Source: Chloroflexota bacterium
GTDB lineage: Bacteria; Chloroflexota; UBA6077
DNA length: 16,688 nucleotides
NCBI GenBank assembly: GCA_021788565.1
Contig: JAJYKO010000030.1
Coordinates: forward strand, 1-16,688
Direction of reading: 5' to 3'
A program made the translations under genes and the position numbers. Under the pieces are notes generated by a model. That model worked only from the letters and a program-made list of their open reading frames with translations, made no database searches and was not told where the DNA came from. Each line of letters opens with the position of its first letter. Position 1 is the stretch's first letter. Shown one piece after another: positions 7,193 to 14,641 of the stretch.

Positions 7193-7816
7193 TCACTTGC
7201 TCGTGATGCCCCTGAGTGTGCGGGGCATGTTCTCCCTGGCATACTGCCACAACGCGCGGTCCAGATCGCGCATCGCGACACCCGCCTCCTGACGGAGCCG
7301 CCGGCAGTACAGCGTGTACGCCCACCAGTGGTCGAGATCGTAGACGAACGGACTCCTCTCTTCGGCCGGAGGCCAGTCGTCAAAGTCGTAGATGAAACCC
7401 GGCTTGTCCGGATTCTGCGACCAACCCAGGGACCAGAGCGCGCGAAAATCGAGGATCGGGTACGATTTCCGGTGGGTCCAGTGGAGTATCGCCGAGGCCA
7501 CGGGCCAGCCCACACCGGACAGGAGAGTGAGGACCTGGATCCGCAGCTGCTCGGACGGGGTGGAGAGGGCCGTAAGGGTCACGGCCTCGACGAACCCGTC
7601 CGAGTTCTCCGCGTACAGCTGTTTCGGGCGAGGGCTCTTCCAACAGCATATTGCCTGGAACTCCCGCCTCTTCAGGTAGCGTCTGGCTTTGGCCGCCGGA
7701 GCGAATCTCCGCTCGATCTCCGCCTCCCATTGCGGGTCTGCCGCCTCGCTAACGGTCACATACCGTTCGGCCCAGAAAGGAACCTCGCTCGCATTGAACC
7801 TCAGATGAAAGGCCAT
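7193..7816 (-). CDS. Helix-hairpin-helix glycosylase-like protein coupled to hsdS
   Basis: A 207-residue soluble protein. Its centre reads LTLLSGVGWPVASAILHWTH and then RKSYPILDFRALWSLG. This is a helix-hairpin-helix (LSGVGxxxAS) followed by an Asp (ILDFRALWSL) at the place where base-excision DNA glycosylases carry the catalytic Asp. The N-terminal part is basic ('APAAKARRYLKRREF') and the C-terminal part is rich in Trp and Tyr. The ATG at 7816 shares its A with the hsdS stop (TGATG), with GGGGGAG five bases upstream; a GTG one codon earlier is also possible. Such tight coupling to hsdS suggests it is made in proportion to the specificity subunit. It may bind or excise a modified base, or help the restriction complex on DNA. 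Its role is not established. Confidence 0.7.
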   Translation of the reverse strand: MAFHLRFNASEVPFWAERYVTVSEAADPQWEAEIERRFAPAAKARRYLKRREFQAICCWKSPRPKQLYAENSDGFVEAVTLTALSTPSEQLRIQVLTLLSGVGWPVASAILHWTHRKSYPILDFRALWSLGWSQNPDKPGFIYDFDDWPPAEERSPFVYDLDHWWAYTLYCRRLRQEAGVAMRDLDRALWQYARENMPRTLRGITSK

Positions 7817-9012
7817 CACAGCTCCCCCTTGAACGCCCGGTCCAGCACCGCTGGTAGCAGGGAGTCCAGGTCAGCGGCGGACTCAGTCTGTAATCGCTTC
7901 AACATGTCCACCTTGGCTTGCACGGCGTCCAACTCCTCCGCTATTCGCCGCTGCTCGGGTAGTGGTGGGAGCGGGACCGGAAATTCCCGAATCTCGCGCA
8001 ACACAATGTGGGGAATCATGTCGCCACGCGACCGATTTCCCATTAGGTTTTTGATCCAGCTTGACTTCAGCAAGTGCAAGAGATACCAGCTGTCAAGCCG
8101 GTCACGCAGGGGCTTGATAAGCGCCACGCTGACGAAGTAGCTGAACGGCTCATCCGTATCCACCAGGCAAGGCTGGCCGCGAGTGGCGCCATCCTTCGAG
8201 TACAGGATGTCACCGCGTACTGCCCTGCATCGCTTCGAGAACTGCTCATGGTCTTCCCTCGAAATGTAGTTGACATTCTTCAGGTCTAACCTACCGGTCA
8301 CCATATTCTTGACTGTCACAAACGGAACGCCTGGCACGCCTTCGGGTAGGTAGTCGGGCGTCTGATGGGGGCCGTCGAGGATGTGCGAAGTGAGGTTCCC
8401 AAGGGGTACGACGTCCAAATGGCTCGCCAGCTTCGCGAATTTTGAGCCCAGATGAGACGAATGCAGCGCCTCAGTGTCTCCGACAGCCTCGTCGCTTAGA
8501 TGACGCGCCTCCCCAATCCTGGCCGCCACCTCCTCGATTCGCGCCACGATCCGTCGCTGCTCCACCAGCGGAGGCAGGGGTATCTCACAGGAGAGAAACT
8601 GAGATGGCCGAATAGCCGCGTAGCCGGTCGTACCCCGGGCTTCAGGGCTCAGCTGCGCCTCGAAGTAGTTCGCCCGCAGCAACCAATCGATGTACTCACG
8701 GAGGACACGTTCGCAGTGCACGTCGAACAGAAAGAAGTGGCTTGTGACCAACGCGCCGGCGCCAACGTCGGGTACCAATCCGATCGCGCCCTTCTTGGCC
8801 CATATCTCTGAGAGAATGACCTGACCCGGCTTGGCAAATTGGTGCCGGTTCATGAGCACGCTGGCTCCGTCGGCCGGAGTGTCCAGATACACACCCCGGC
8901 CATACAGCTTAACCGTAAGCTTGGGGTAGACCCGCGGCTCTAGCTCGGTCACATACTCTCTGTTCTGAGTAAGCACCTCCCCCAGCCGCACCTTCGGCCA
9001 TGGCTCGCTCAC
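7816..9012 (-). CDS. hsdS: Type I restriction enzyme specificity subunit
   Basis: HsdS chooses the DNA target for the HsdM2S methylase and the HsdR2M2S restriction complex. Two target recognition domains are visible. The first contains 'GQVILSEIWAKKGAIGLVPD' and ends in the conserved 'IPLPPLVEQRRIVARIEEV'. The second begins 'ILDGPHQTPDYLPEGVPGVP' and ends 'VPLPPLPEQRRIAEELDAVQ'. A coiled-coil follows each, and the end is PAVLDRAFKGEL. The two half-sites differ in sequence, so the target should be bipartite. The frame is open further upstream, but the extra residues look random; the GTG at 9012 overlaps the hsdM stop by 4 nt (GTGA) and has GGAG seven bases upstream. It gives 398 residues, normal for HsdS. 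The C-terminal end overlaps the next gene by one base. Confidence 0.93.
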   Translation of the reverse strand: MSEPWPKVRLGEVLTQNREYVTELEPRVYPKLTVKLYGRGVYLDTPADGASVLMNRHQFAKPGQVILSEIWAKKGAIGLVPDVGAGALVTSHFFLFDVHCERVLREYIDWLLRANYFEAQLSPEARGTTGYAAIRPSQFLSCEIPLPPLVEQRRIVARIEEVAARIGEARHLSDEAVGDTEALHSSHLGSKFAKLASHLDVVPLGNLTSHILDGPHQTPDYLPEGVPGVPFVTVKNMVTGRLDLKNVNYISREDHEQFSKRCRAVRGDILYSKDGATRGQPCLVDTDEPFSYFVSVALIKPLRDRLDSWYLLHLLKSSWIKNLMGNRSRGDMIPHIVLREIREFPVPLPPLPEQRRIAEELDAVQAKVDMLKRLQTESAADLDSLLPAVLDRAFKGEL

Positions 9013-10544
9013 AGCTCGGCTCCCAGCGCGGCTTTGATCTCCCCCAGGATCTCCACTATCCGCCGCTCCTTCTCCAGGATGCTCTCCACCAGCTGCTCCG
9101 GCGGGAGGTGTTCGGCGTCCTGAGCTGCGTTCGGATTCTTCCGGTCGAGGTTGCACCCGTTTTCCAGCAGCTCAGCGGCGCTCACCCTCCAGGCGCGCTC
9201 GTTCTCCTCCCTGCTCCTCCACCAGGCGATGCACGGCCCGAACTCCTCGAACTGCGGCGGCTGGGTCTTCGTGTAGTTCTTCCGCCCCTCGGGGAGCGGT
9301 TGCTCGTAGTACCACACCTCCCGCGTCGGACCGGAACGATCGAAGAAGAGCAGGTTGGTGGGGATGCTGGTGTAGGGCGCGAATACGCCGTTGGGCAGCC
9401 GCACGATGGTGTGCAGGTTGAACTCCCTCAGCAGCTCCTCCTTGATTCGGGCGCAGACCCCGTCGCCGAACAGCGTGCCGTTCGGCACGACCACGGCGGC
9501 CCGCCCGGGTCTCGGGGCCCGACGCAGCTTGCGCATGATGAGCTGCAGGAAGAGCAGCGCGGTCTCCGAGGTCTGCTTGTCCTCAGGGAAGTTGCCGAGG
9601 ATGCCCCGCTCCTCCTCGCCTCCGAATGGCGGATTTGTGAGCACCACGTCCACCCTGTCGCGGTCCCCGATCTCGCGGAGGGGGGAGCGAAGGCTGTTGC
9701 CGGGATCGATCTTTGGAGATTCCAGCCCGTGGAGCAGCAGGTTCATCTGAGCCAGCAGGTAGGGAAGCGGCTTCGCTTCCCCGCCGAGAAGGCTGCTGCT
9801 CTGAAGGACCTCCCTATCCTCGACGGTGCGGCACTGCTTCTCCAGGTGCTGGTATGCCTCCACCAGGAAGCCGCCGGTGCCGCAGGCGGGGTCCAGGACC
9901 GTCTCGCCGAGGCGCGGGTCCGTCACCTCCACCATGAAGCGCACGACCGCCCGCGGCGTGTAGAACTCGCCGGAATCTCCGGCGGCATCGCGCATCTCCC
10001 GGAGCATCGACTCGTACAGGTGGCCCAGGGTGTGGATCTCGTCGCTGGAGGTGAAGTGGATCGCGTCTATCTTCTCGGCGATCTCCTTCAAGAGGTAGCC
10101 GCTGACCATCCGGTTGTTGACGCCCCTGAACACCGTGGCGATCACGTCCCGGCGGTCGCCGCCGTTGGCCCCCTGGAGCCCCCGCAGGTAGGCGAACAGA
10201 CCTGGACCCCGAACCCCATCCGGACGCACCGCCTCGTCGTTGTTGACGAACGCTATCAGCTCATCGCCGGTGAGCGTGCTCCCCGCGGGCGCCCAGTCTC
10301 GCCAGCGATACGGCGGCTCGACGGCGGGGCGGAACCGCTCGCCCTGCATGACGGCCTCCTGCTCCCGGATGCGCTCCATGTCGTCGAGGAACTTCAGAAA
10401 CATGACCCAGGTCAGCATGGGGAGCCGGTCCAGATCGCCGTTCAGCCCCTTGTCCTTGCGCATGAGATCCCGCGCGGACTTGATGAGGCTGCCAAGCTGC
10501 TGGGCGGTGGTGAGTGGTTGAGATGGCCTTTTCGCCTGGGACAT
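9009..10544 (-). CDS. hsdM: Type I restriction-modification N6-adenine methyltransferase subunit
   Basis: A 511-residue HsdM that transfers a methyl group from S-adenosylmethionine to N6 of adenine, with HsdS supplying sequence specificity. The N-terminal helical domain has 'MLTWVMFLKFLDDMERIREQ', the usual HsdM_N pattern. 'GEFYTPRAVV' (about 192) precedes SAM-binding motif I, 'DPACGTGGFLVEAY' (about 218-231). The catalytic motif IV is 'VVLTNPPFGG' (NPPF at about 304). The ATG at 10544 has AGGAG six bases upstream. It is translationally coupled to hsdS through a GTGA overlap. In the island it is separated from hsdR by the vapBC pair and an array of 28-bp repeats, so methylation can be transcribed apart from restriction. 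All key residues are present, and it should be active. Confidence 0.96.
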   Translation of the reverse strand: MSQAKRPSQPLTTAQQLGSLIKSARDLMRKDKGLNGDLDRLPMLTWVMFLKFLDDMERIREQEAVMQGERFRPAVEPPYRWRDWAPAGSTLTGDELIAFVNNDEAVRPDGVRGPGLFAYLRGLQGANGGDRRDVIATVFRGVNNRMVSGYLLKEIAEKIDAIHFTSSDEIHTLGHLYESMLREMRDAAGDSGEFYTPRAVVRFMVEVTDPRLGETVLDPACGTGGFLVEAYQHLEKQCRTVEDREVLQSSSLLGGEAKPLPYLLAQMNLLLHGLESPKIDPGNSLRSPLREIGDRDRVDVVLTNPPFGGEEERGILGNFPEDKQTSETALLFLQLIMRKLRRAPRPGRAAVVVPNGTLFGDGVCARIKEELLREFNLHTIVRLPNGVFAPYTSIPTNLLFFDRSGPTREVWYYEQPLPEGRKNYTKTQPPQFEEFGPCIAWWRSREENERAWRVSAAELLENGCNLDRKNPNAAQDAEHLPPEQLVESILEKERRIVEILGEIKAALGAEL

Positions 10545-10649
10545 GGTCGACTCCTGACGCTCTGAGATGAAGCACGCGGCTGCTGTGCTGAAGCGCTGCT
10601 GATGGTCGTTTGCTCGTCGGGTAATTCCCCGGTGCGGGCGGCCAGAGCC
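10545..10649. other. Leader region upstream of hsdM
   Basis: About 100 bases between the 28-bp repeat array and hsdM. Besides the AGGAG ribosome binding site I see no strong minus-strand promoter, so the promoter of hsdM may lie here in weak form or inside or beyond the repeats. Confidence 0.3.
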
Positions 10650-10789
10650 GGCCGCCCCTACAAGAGCTGTAGGTGTCGGCCGCCCCTACAAGAGCTGTAG
10701 GTGTCGGCCGCCCCTACAAGAGCTTTAGGTGCAGGCGGCCCCTACAAGAGCTGTAGGTGTCGGCCGCCACTACAAGAGCTGTAGGGGCC
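10650..10789. repeat. Five tandem 28-bp repeats with a potential hairpin in each
   Basis: The unit GGCCGCCCCTACAAGAGCTG + TAGGTGTC recurs at 10650, 10678, 10706, 10734 and 10762 with one to four base changes; a degenerate sixth copy starts at 10790. Within most units CCTACA-AGAGC-TGTAGG forms a 6-bp hairpin. There are no spacers, so it is not CRISPR. It lies between vapC and hsdM. Confidence 0.9.
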
Positions 10790-10890
10790 GGCCGCTGTGC
10801 CGGCCCGCCCGAGTCGCGCTACCGCATCAATCGGTTAACGCCCGTAAGCGCCGAGGTTGCGCTGGGAGCCTGGCCTCGGGCGAGACACGC

Positions 10891-11277
10891 CTACCAGATA
10901 ACGTCCACGCCGTACTGGGCGATCGCCGGGTCGGCGGTGAGCAACACGGTTTTCTCCCGCTGAGCCTGGGCGACCAGCATCCGATCGAAGGGATCGCGGT
11001 GGAGCAGGGGCAACCTGGCCACCTGCAGGGCGTGATCGATCGTGATCGGCAGGCTCATGAACCCGTTGGCGGCGATCTGGCGCGGGATGAACTCCGACAG
11101 GTCATCCTCGAAGGCGATCCGCCCCAGACGAGCCTTGATGGCTATCTCCCACGCGGAGGCGGCACTGAACAGTATCTCGTTGGCGGGGTCGCGAATGGCA
11201 TCGGCAGCCGCGGTCGACAGCCTCGGGTCGTCCACCACCCACCACAGGAAGGCGTGGGTATCCAGCAGGTATCGCAC
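10891..11277 (-). CDS. vapC: VapC-family PIN-domain toxin
   Basis: A 128-residue PIN-domain ribonuclease. It opens 'MRYLLDTHAFLWW' with the first metal-binding acid D6. 'SAASAWEIAIKARLG' supplies E44. 'LLHRDPFDRMLVAQA' supplies D95/D98, and 'LLTADPAIAQY' supplies D116. All the acids of the Mg2+ site are there, so it should be an active toxin cleaving RNA, probably tRNA or rRNA as known VapCs do. The start is a GTG that overlaps the antitoxin stop by one base (TAGTG), which couples the two. The length is normal. It sits inside a Type I restriction locus between hsdR and hsdM, an unusual place that could stabilise the island. The minus-strand end is followed by about 100 nt and then the 28-bp repeats. 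Confidence 0.92.
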   Translation of the reverse strand: MRYLLDTHAFLWWVVDDPRLSTAAADAIRDPANEILFSAASAWEIAIKARLGRIAFEDDLSEFIPRQIAANGFMSLPITIDHALQVARLPLLHRDPFDRMLVAQAQREKTVLLTADPAIAQYGVDVIW

Positions 11278-11507
11278 TAGCGGCCCTCGAAGGTATCCAG
11301 CACGTCTTCCGGCAGGGCGGCGTCGAAGTCGGGGCCGATGCGCAAGCGCCCCCGGGCGAGTCCTGGCGATCGCTCCTCGGGGATGGGGACCAGCCTCGCG
11401 ACCGGCTTGCCCGCCCGCATGATGATCACCTCTTCTCCCTGCCGAGCCTGAGCGACCAGCCGCGACAGGTCGCTCTTGGCCTCATGCATGTTGACCCGCA
11501 TCGCCAT
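11277..11507 (-). CDS. Phd/YefM-type antitoxin of the VapC toxin
   Basis: A 76-residue antitoxin. The N-terminal domain 'VNMHEAKSDLSRLVAQARQG' and then 'EEVIIMRAGKPVARLVPI' is the Phd/YefM DNA-binding fold. The tail 'GLARGRLRIGPDFDAALPED' plus VLDTFEGR is the segment that in this family wraps the PIN toxin; the sequence GR near its end could reach the active site. The ATG at 11507 has GGAGG six bases upstream. It is transcribed from a near-consensus promoter that includes a palindrome, so the antitoxin, alone or with VapC, probably represses its own operon. Pairing with the overlapping vapC gene is certain from context. It is often labelled VapB although its fold is Phd-like. Confidence 0.92.
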   Translation of the reverse strand: MAMRVNMHEAKSDLSRLVAQARQGEEVIIMRAGKPVARLVPIPEERSPGLARGRLRIGPDFDAALPEDVLDTFEGR

Positions 11508-11525
11508 TCCACGCCTCCTGCTCGG

Positions 11526-11554
11526 AGTATAGCTAACCAGCTTAGCTAAGTCAA
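11526..11554 (-). promoter_or_regulatory. Promoter of the antitoxin-vapC operon
   Basis: On the minus strand TTGACT (11554-11549), a spacer of exactly 17 nt and TATACT (11531-11526) form a near-consensus sigma70 promoter. The predicted start is at about 11519, leaving a 5' leader of only about a dozen bases with the GGAGG almost at its end. Confidence 0.78.
11530..11548. promoter_or_regulatory. Operator inside the antitoxin-vapC promoter
   Basis: TAGCTAA (11530-11536) and TTAGCTA (11542-11548) are perfect 7-bp arms around CCAGC. They fill the spacer between the -35 and -10 boxes and touch the -10. A bound repressor would exclude RNA polymerase. The Phd-like antitoxin is the expected ligand. 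Confidence 0.7.
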
Positions 11555-11606
11555 TCAGGCTGGGGCGTGCGACGCCTGGGAGGCTCGGATTTCCGGCGTA
11601 CCGCCC

Positions 11607-13988
11607 CTACGCCACGTACAGCAGCGCCTGCAGCTGTGTCACCGCTTCCCGCAGCTGCTCGGGACCCCCAAACAACGCCGCTATCTCCAGCGGGTTGCCT
11701 CGACTCGAGATCGGTGGCACCTTGAGCACCTGCGGTATGGCGAACTGTGCCGCCCCATGGTCGGCGTACTTCTCCAGCAGGTCGTCGAGAACGGCCCTCG
11801 CCTCCGGCCCGTACCGGTCGAAGAAGTCCTTTTTCTCCCTGCGGAGCCGCTCTGCCCGCTCACGCCGAGTGCGCAACGGGGCGTTGTACGCGAGGTGGCA
11901 CAGCAGGTCGAAGGGGTCGGCCTCGGGCTGACCCGCCGCGGACGACAGCTCGGCGAAGTCGATGCCTCGCTGCTCCAGCAGATCTATCACCTCTGCGCGC
12001 TGCCGCGCGTCCGCCCAGCGCTGCCGCAGGTCGGCGGCAGACGGGTAGAGCGTGCGGACCTTGTCGGCGGCGTAGTCGGTGAACTTCACGACGCGGAGCT
12101 GTTTGCCGTCCGGATCAAGCTCGTAGACGATCTGGGCCACGATCTCGACCTGGCCGCCGTCGAAGTAGAACTTGCGGGGGAAGGGAGACTCGCCAACCAG
12201 CTTGGAACCGCCCGGCTCCCCCGGAACCTCGTACTGGTCCGAATCCGGGGACTCCTCCGGCTGCACCACGGTCTCCGAGCCTTCGACGGTGTTGCCCTCG
12301 TCGTCCATCCGCTCGACCGTCTCTATGGCCGGGGCGCCGTCGAACTGGGGGTCGGCGAAGAGCCTGGTGGCGCTTCCGGTGTAGTCGAGGATAGTGAAGA
12401 ACAGCTTGTCGTAGTCGTCCCGCACCCTCGTGCCCCGTCCGATGATCTGCTTGAACTCCGTCATGGAGTTGACGACCCGGGCCAGCACGATGTTCCTGCA
12501 GGTCGGAACGTCCACCCCCGTGGTGAGGAGTCGAGATGTGGTGACGATGACCGGCATCCGCTTCTCGGGGTCCTTGAACCGCCCCAGGTGGCCCATGCCG
12601 ATCTCCCCTTCGTCGGCGGTCACGCGGCAGACGTAGTCCGGGTACTCCCGAACCAGGTCGGCGTTCAGGTTGCTCAGCGCGCGGCGCATCTCATCGGCGT
12701 GGTCCTGGTCCACGCAGAACACTATAGTCTTGGCGAATCGATCCGTCCGCTTCATGAAGTCGGTCAGGTGCCGGGCGATCGCCTCAGTCCGCATCCGCAG
12801 CGAGACCGCCCGCTCGAAGTCGCCGGTCTGGTATTCCTCGTCCGGGATCGCGCGACCGTATCTGTCCAGGTCGGTGGGACTGGGGCGCCACCCCAGGGCG
12901 TCGAAGCTGGTGACCACCCGATGGACCCGGTATGGGGCGAGGAAGCCGTCGTCGATGCCCTGGGCGAGGCTGTACTGATACAGGGGAGCGCCAAAGTACT
13001 CGTAGGTGTCGCGGTTATCCTGGCGCAGGGGCGTGGCGGTCATCCCGAGCTGGCACGCGGGCTTGAAGTACTCCAGGATCTCGCGCCAGGAGCTGTCGTC
13101 GCGGGCGCTGCCCCTGTGGCACTCGTCCACGACGATAAGGTCGAAGAAACCTCGCTCGTACTTCCTGTACAGCGGGGCGCGGTGTTCGTCGCCCGCGAGT
13201 GCCTGATAGATGGCAAAGTAGATCTCCCTGCTCTTGACTGCCTCGCCGTTCTCGATCTTCTTCCGCGCGTCCCCGAAGGGATCGAAGTGGTTGTCCTTCG
13301 GGTCGTCGACCAGGAGGTTGCGGTCGGAGAGGTAGAGTATGCGGGGCTTGCGGTACTCCCCGGTGCGATTCCATCGGGCGTTCCACAGCTTCCAGCAGAT
13401 CTGGAAGGCGACAAGGGTCTTGCCGGTGCCGGTCGCCATGGTCAGCAGGAGACGGCGTCTGCCCTGGAGGACCGTCTGCACCACGCGGTTGATGGCGATC
13501 TCCTGATAGTAGCGCATCCGCTTGCCCCCGAGGTGGTAGCTGGGAGTCAGAAGCCGCGCGGCGACGACGTCATCCGCCGGCCCCTGTCCCTGGCGAAGGC
13601 GCGACCACAGCTCGGCTGGCGACGGCATGGCGGAGAGCTCTCTTTCCAGCCCAGTGAGGTAGTCGAACTCCACCAGATCGGTGCCGTTGGTCGCGTAGGC
13701 GAACTTCAGTCCCAGGATCTCCGCGTAGTCTTTGGCCTGCTGCAGGCCGTCCGAGGGGAGCTTATTGTCCCGCTTGGCCTCGACCACGGCTATGGGGAAG
13801 TCGCGGGTGTAGCGCAGGAGGTAGTCGGCACGTTTGCCGGGACGGCGTCGGGTCCTGCTACCGGCCACGACGATCCGTCCGTCGGTGAACGTCACCTGCT
13901 CCGCGATGGAGTGGGGATCGACGTTCCAACCGGCGGCTTCCAGTTCCGGAATCACGTAATCGCGGCAGGTATCGGCCTCGGTAGCCAT
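11607..13988 (-). CDS. hsdR: Type I restriction enzyme endonuclease/translocase subunit
   Basis: A 793-residue HsdR of the EcoEI-like form, the motor and nuclease of a Type I system. At the N-terminus D55 (RADYLL) and E70-A-K72 (AVVEAK) are the PD-(D/E)xK nuclease site. The helicase core follows: Walker A 'MATGTGKTLVAF' (about 184-195), Walker B 'IVVDECHRGS' (DECH at about 288), motif III 'GMTATPLR' (about 315), and motif VI 'QIIGRGTRVRDD'. The last 200 residues form the helical HsdR C-terminal domain that joins HsdM. All catalytic residues are present. The ATG at 13988 has only a weak ribosome binding site (GGTGAG). A TATAAT promoter lies about 120 nt upstream. It is cut off from hsdM by about 1 kb that holds the toxin-antitoxin pair and repeats. 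Confidence 0.96.
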   Translation of the reverse strand: MATEADTCRDYVIPELEAAGWNVDPHSIAEQVTFTDGRIVVAGSRTRRRPGKRADYLLRYTRDFPIAVVEAKRDNKLPSDGLQQAKDYAEILGLKFAYATNGTDLVEFDYLTGLERELSAMPSPAELWSRLRQGQGPADDVVAARLLTPSYHLGGKRMRYYQEIAINRVVQTVLQGRRRLLLTMATGTGKTLVAFQICWKLWNARWNRTGEYRKPRILYLSDRNLLVDDPKDNHFDPFGDARKKIENGEAVKSREIYFAIYQALAGDEHRAPLYRKYERGFFDLIVVDECHRGSARDDSSWREILEYFKPACQLGMTATPLRQDNRDTYEYFGAPLYQYSLAQGIDDGFLAPYRVHRVVTSFDALGWRPSPTDLDRYGRAIPDEEYQTGDFERAVSLRMRTEAIARHLTDFMKRTDRFAKTIVFCVDQDHADEMRRALSNLNADLVREYPDYVCRVTADEGEIGMGHLGRFKDPEKRMPVIVTTSRLLTTGVDVPTCRNIVLARVVNSMTEFKQIIGRGTRVRDDYDKLFFTILDYTGSATRLFADPQFDGAPAIETVERMDDEGNTVEGSETVVQPEESPDSDQYEVPGEPGGSKLVGESPFPRKFYFDGGQVEIVAQIVYELDPDGKQLRVVKFTDYAADKVRTLYPSAADLRQRWADARQRAEVIDLLEQRGIDFAELSSAAGQPEADPFDLLCHLAYNAPLRTRRERAERLRREKKDFFDRYGPEARAVLDDLLEKYADHGAAQFAIPQVLKVPPISSRGNPLEIAALFGGPEQLREAVTQLQALLYVA

Positions 13989-14106
13989 GGCGCGCTCACC
14001 GTCCGTTTACTTCTTGCCGGTCACGAGAAGCGAGACCACATATGCGAAAGGGTTGCTGAGGGACCTCGATCGGGCATGCAGGCGAGGACCGTCTTTACCA
14101 GGGGCT

Positions 14107-14135
14107 ATTATAGTGCAGGCGAAGAGATGTGTCGC
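14107..14135 (-). promoter_or_regulatory. Probable hsdR promoter
   Basis: On the minus strand GCGACA, a 17-nt spacer and a perfect TATAAT. The predicted transcript starts at about 14099, leaving a 5' leader of about 110 nt before the hsdR ATG, long enough for post-transcriptional control. Confidence 0.55.
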
Positions 14136-14263
14136 ACCTCGAAGCATCTCCACCCAGACCCGACGTACCTCCTACGGCTGGTATCGTTTGCTTAGACTGC
14201 TGCAGGCCCGCCGGACCCGCGGCAACGATGCCTCAGTAGCACCAACCCTCGGGTAAAGTCACT

Positions 14264-14641
14264 CTAAGCGCCACGGCGACTGTAAGCCTTGAAGGACATG
14301 ACGAGCCCCGCCACCAGCAGGATGCCCTCCAGGACCATGAAAGCCGCTGGACTCGTTTTCGCCGAGCGTTGCCTGTACGACTCCGCGGCGAACATACGAA
14401 ACAGACCGAAGGCGAGGAGAACCCAGCCCGACAGCGTTACAAGCACGGTCCAGTCGCGCCTCCACAGGTTGTGCACACGCACAGTGGCGAGGCCGGCGAC
14501 AAACATCAGGACTCCCGATAGATAGACGACAGGCGGGGTCTGAGCATCGTAGAGGTGCGGCTGAACGAGGGGAAACTCCGAGGCGACGGCAGCCACGAGA
14601 GTTGGGCCAACAAGAGCTGCTATGCGCCTGGAGTTCTCCAT
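14264..14641 (-). CDS. Small four-helix membrane protein of unknown function
   Basis: A 125-residue protein with four hydrophobic segments: about residues 8-24 (ALVGPTLVAAVAS), 38-56 (VVYLSGVLMFVAGLATV), 65-85 (TVLVTLSGWVLLAFGLFRMF) and 99-118 (FMVLEGILLVAGLVMSF). Short loops are rich in Arg (HNLWRRDW, ESYRQRS). It should be an inner membrane protein. The ATG at 14641 has a strong AGGAGG upstream. I do not recognise a named family. It lies upstream of hsdR on the same strand with about 275 nt between, including a separate hsdR promoter, so it need not belong to the defence island. Small membrane proteins do act as effectors in some defence systems, but nothing here shows that. Confidence 0.75.
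   Translation of the reverse strand: MENSRRIAALVGPTLVAAVASEFPLVQPHLYDAQTPPVVYLSGVLMFVAGLATVRVHNLWRRDWTVLVTLSGWVLLAFGLFRMFAAESYRQRSAKTSPAAFMVLEGILLVAGLVMSFKAYSRRGA

Noticed and set aside
9013..9156. N-terminal extension of HsdS
   Set aside because: These 48 codons overlap hsdM, read as random Arg/Gly/Pro-rich sequence, and the GTG at 9012 has the usual 4-nt overlap and a ribosome site.
9000..10565. A 521-codon plus-strand open frame opposite hsdM
   Set aside because: Mirror of hsdM, whose motifs I and IV are clear; the plus-strand product is rich in Leu, Arg and Gly without a domain.
10650..10789. CRISPR array
   Set aside because: The 28-bp units are directly adjacent, with no unique spacers, and there are no cas genes nearby.
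11757..14195. An 812-codon plus-strand open frame opposite hsdR
   Set aside because: It is antisense to a gene with all helicase and nuclease motifs in order; its translation has no family pattern and is a high-GC mirror artefact.
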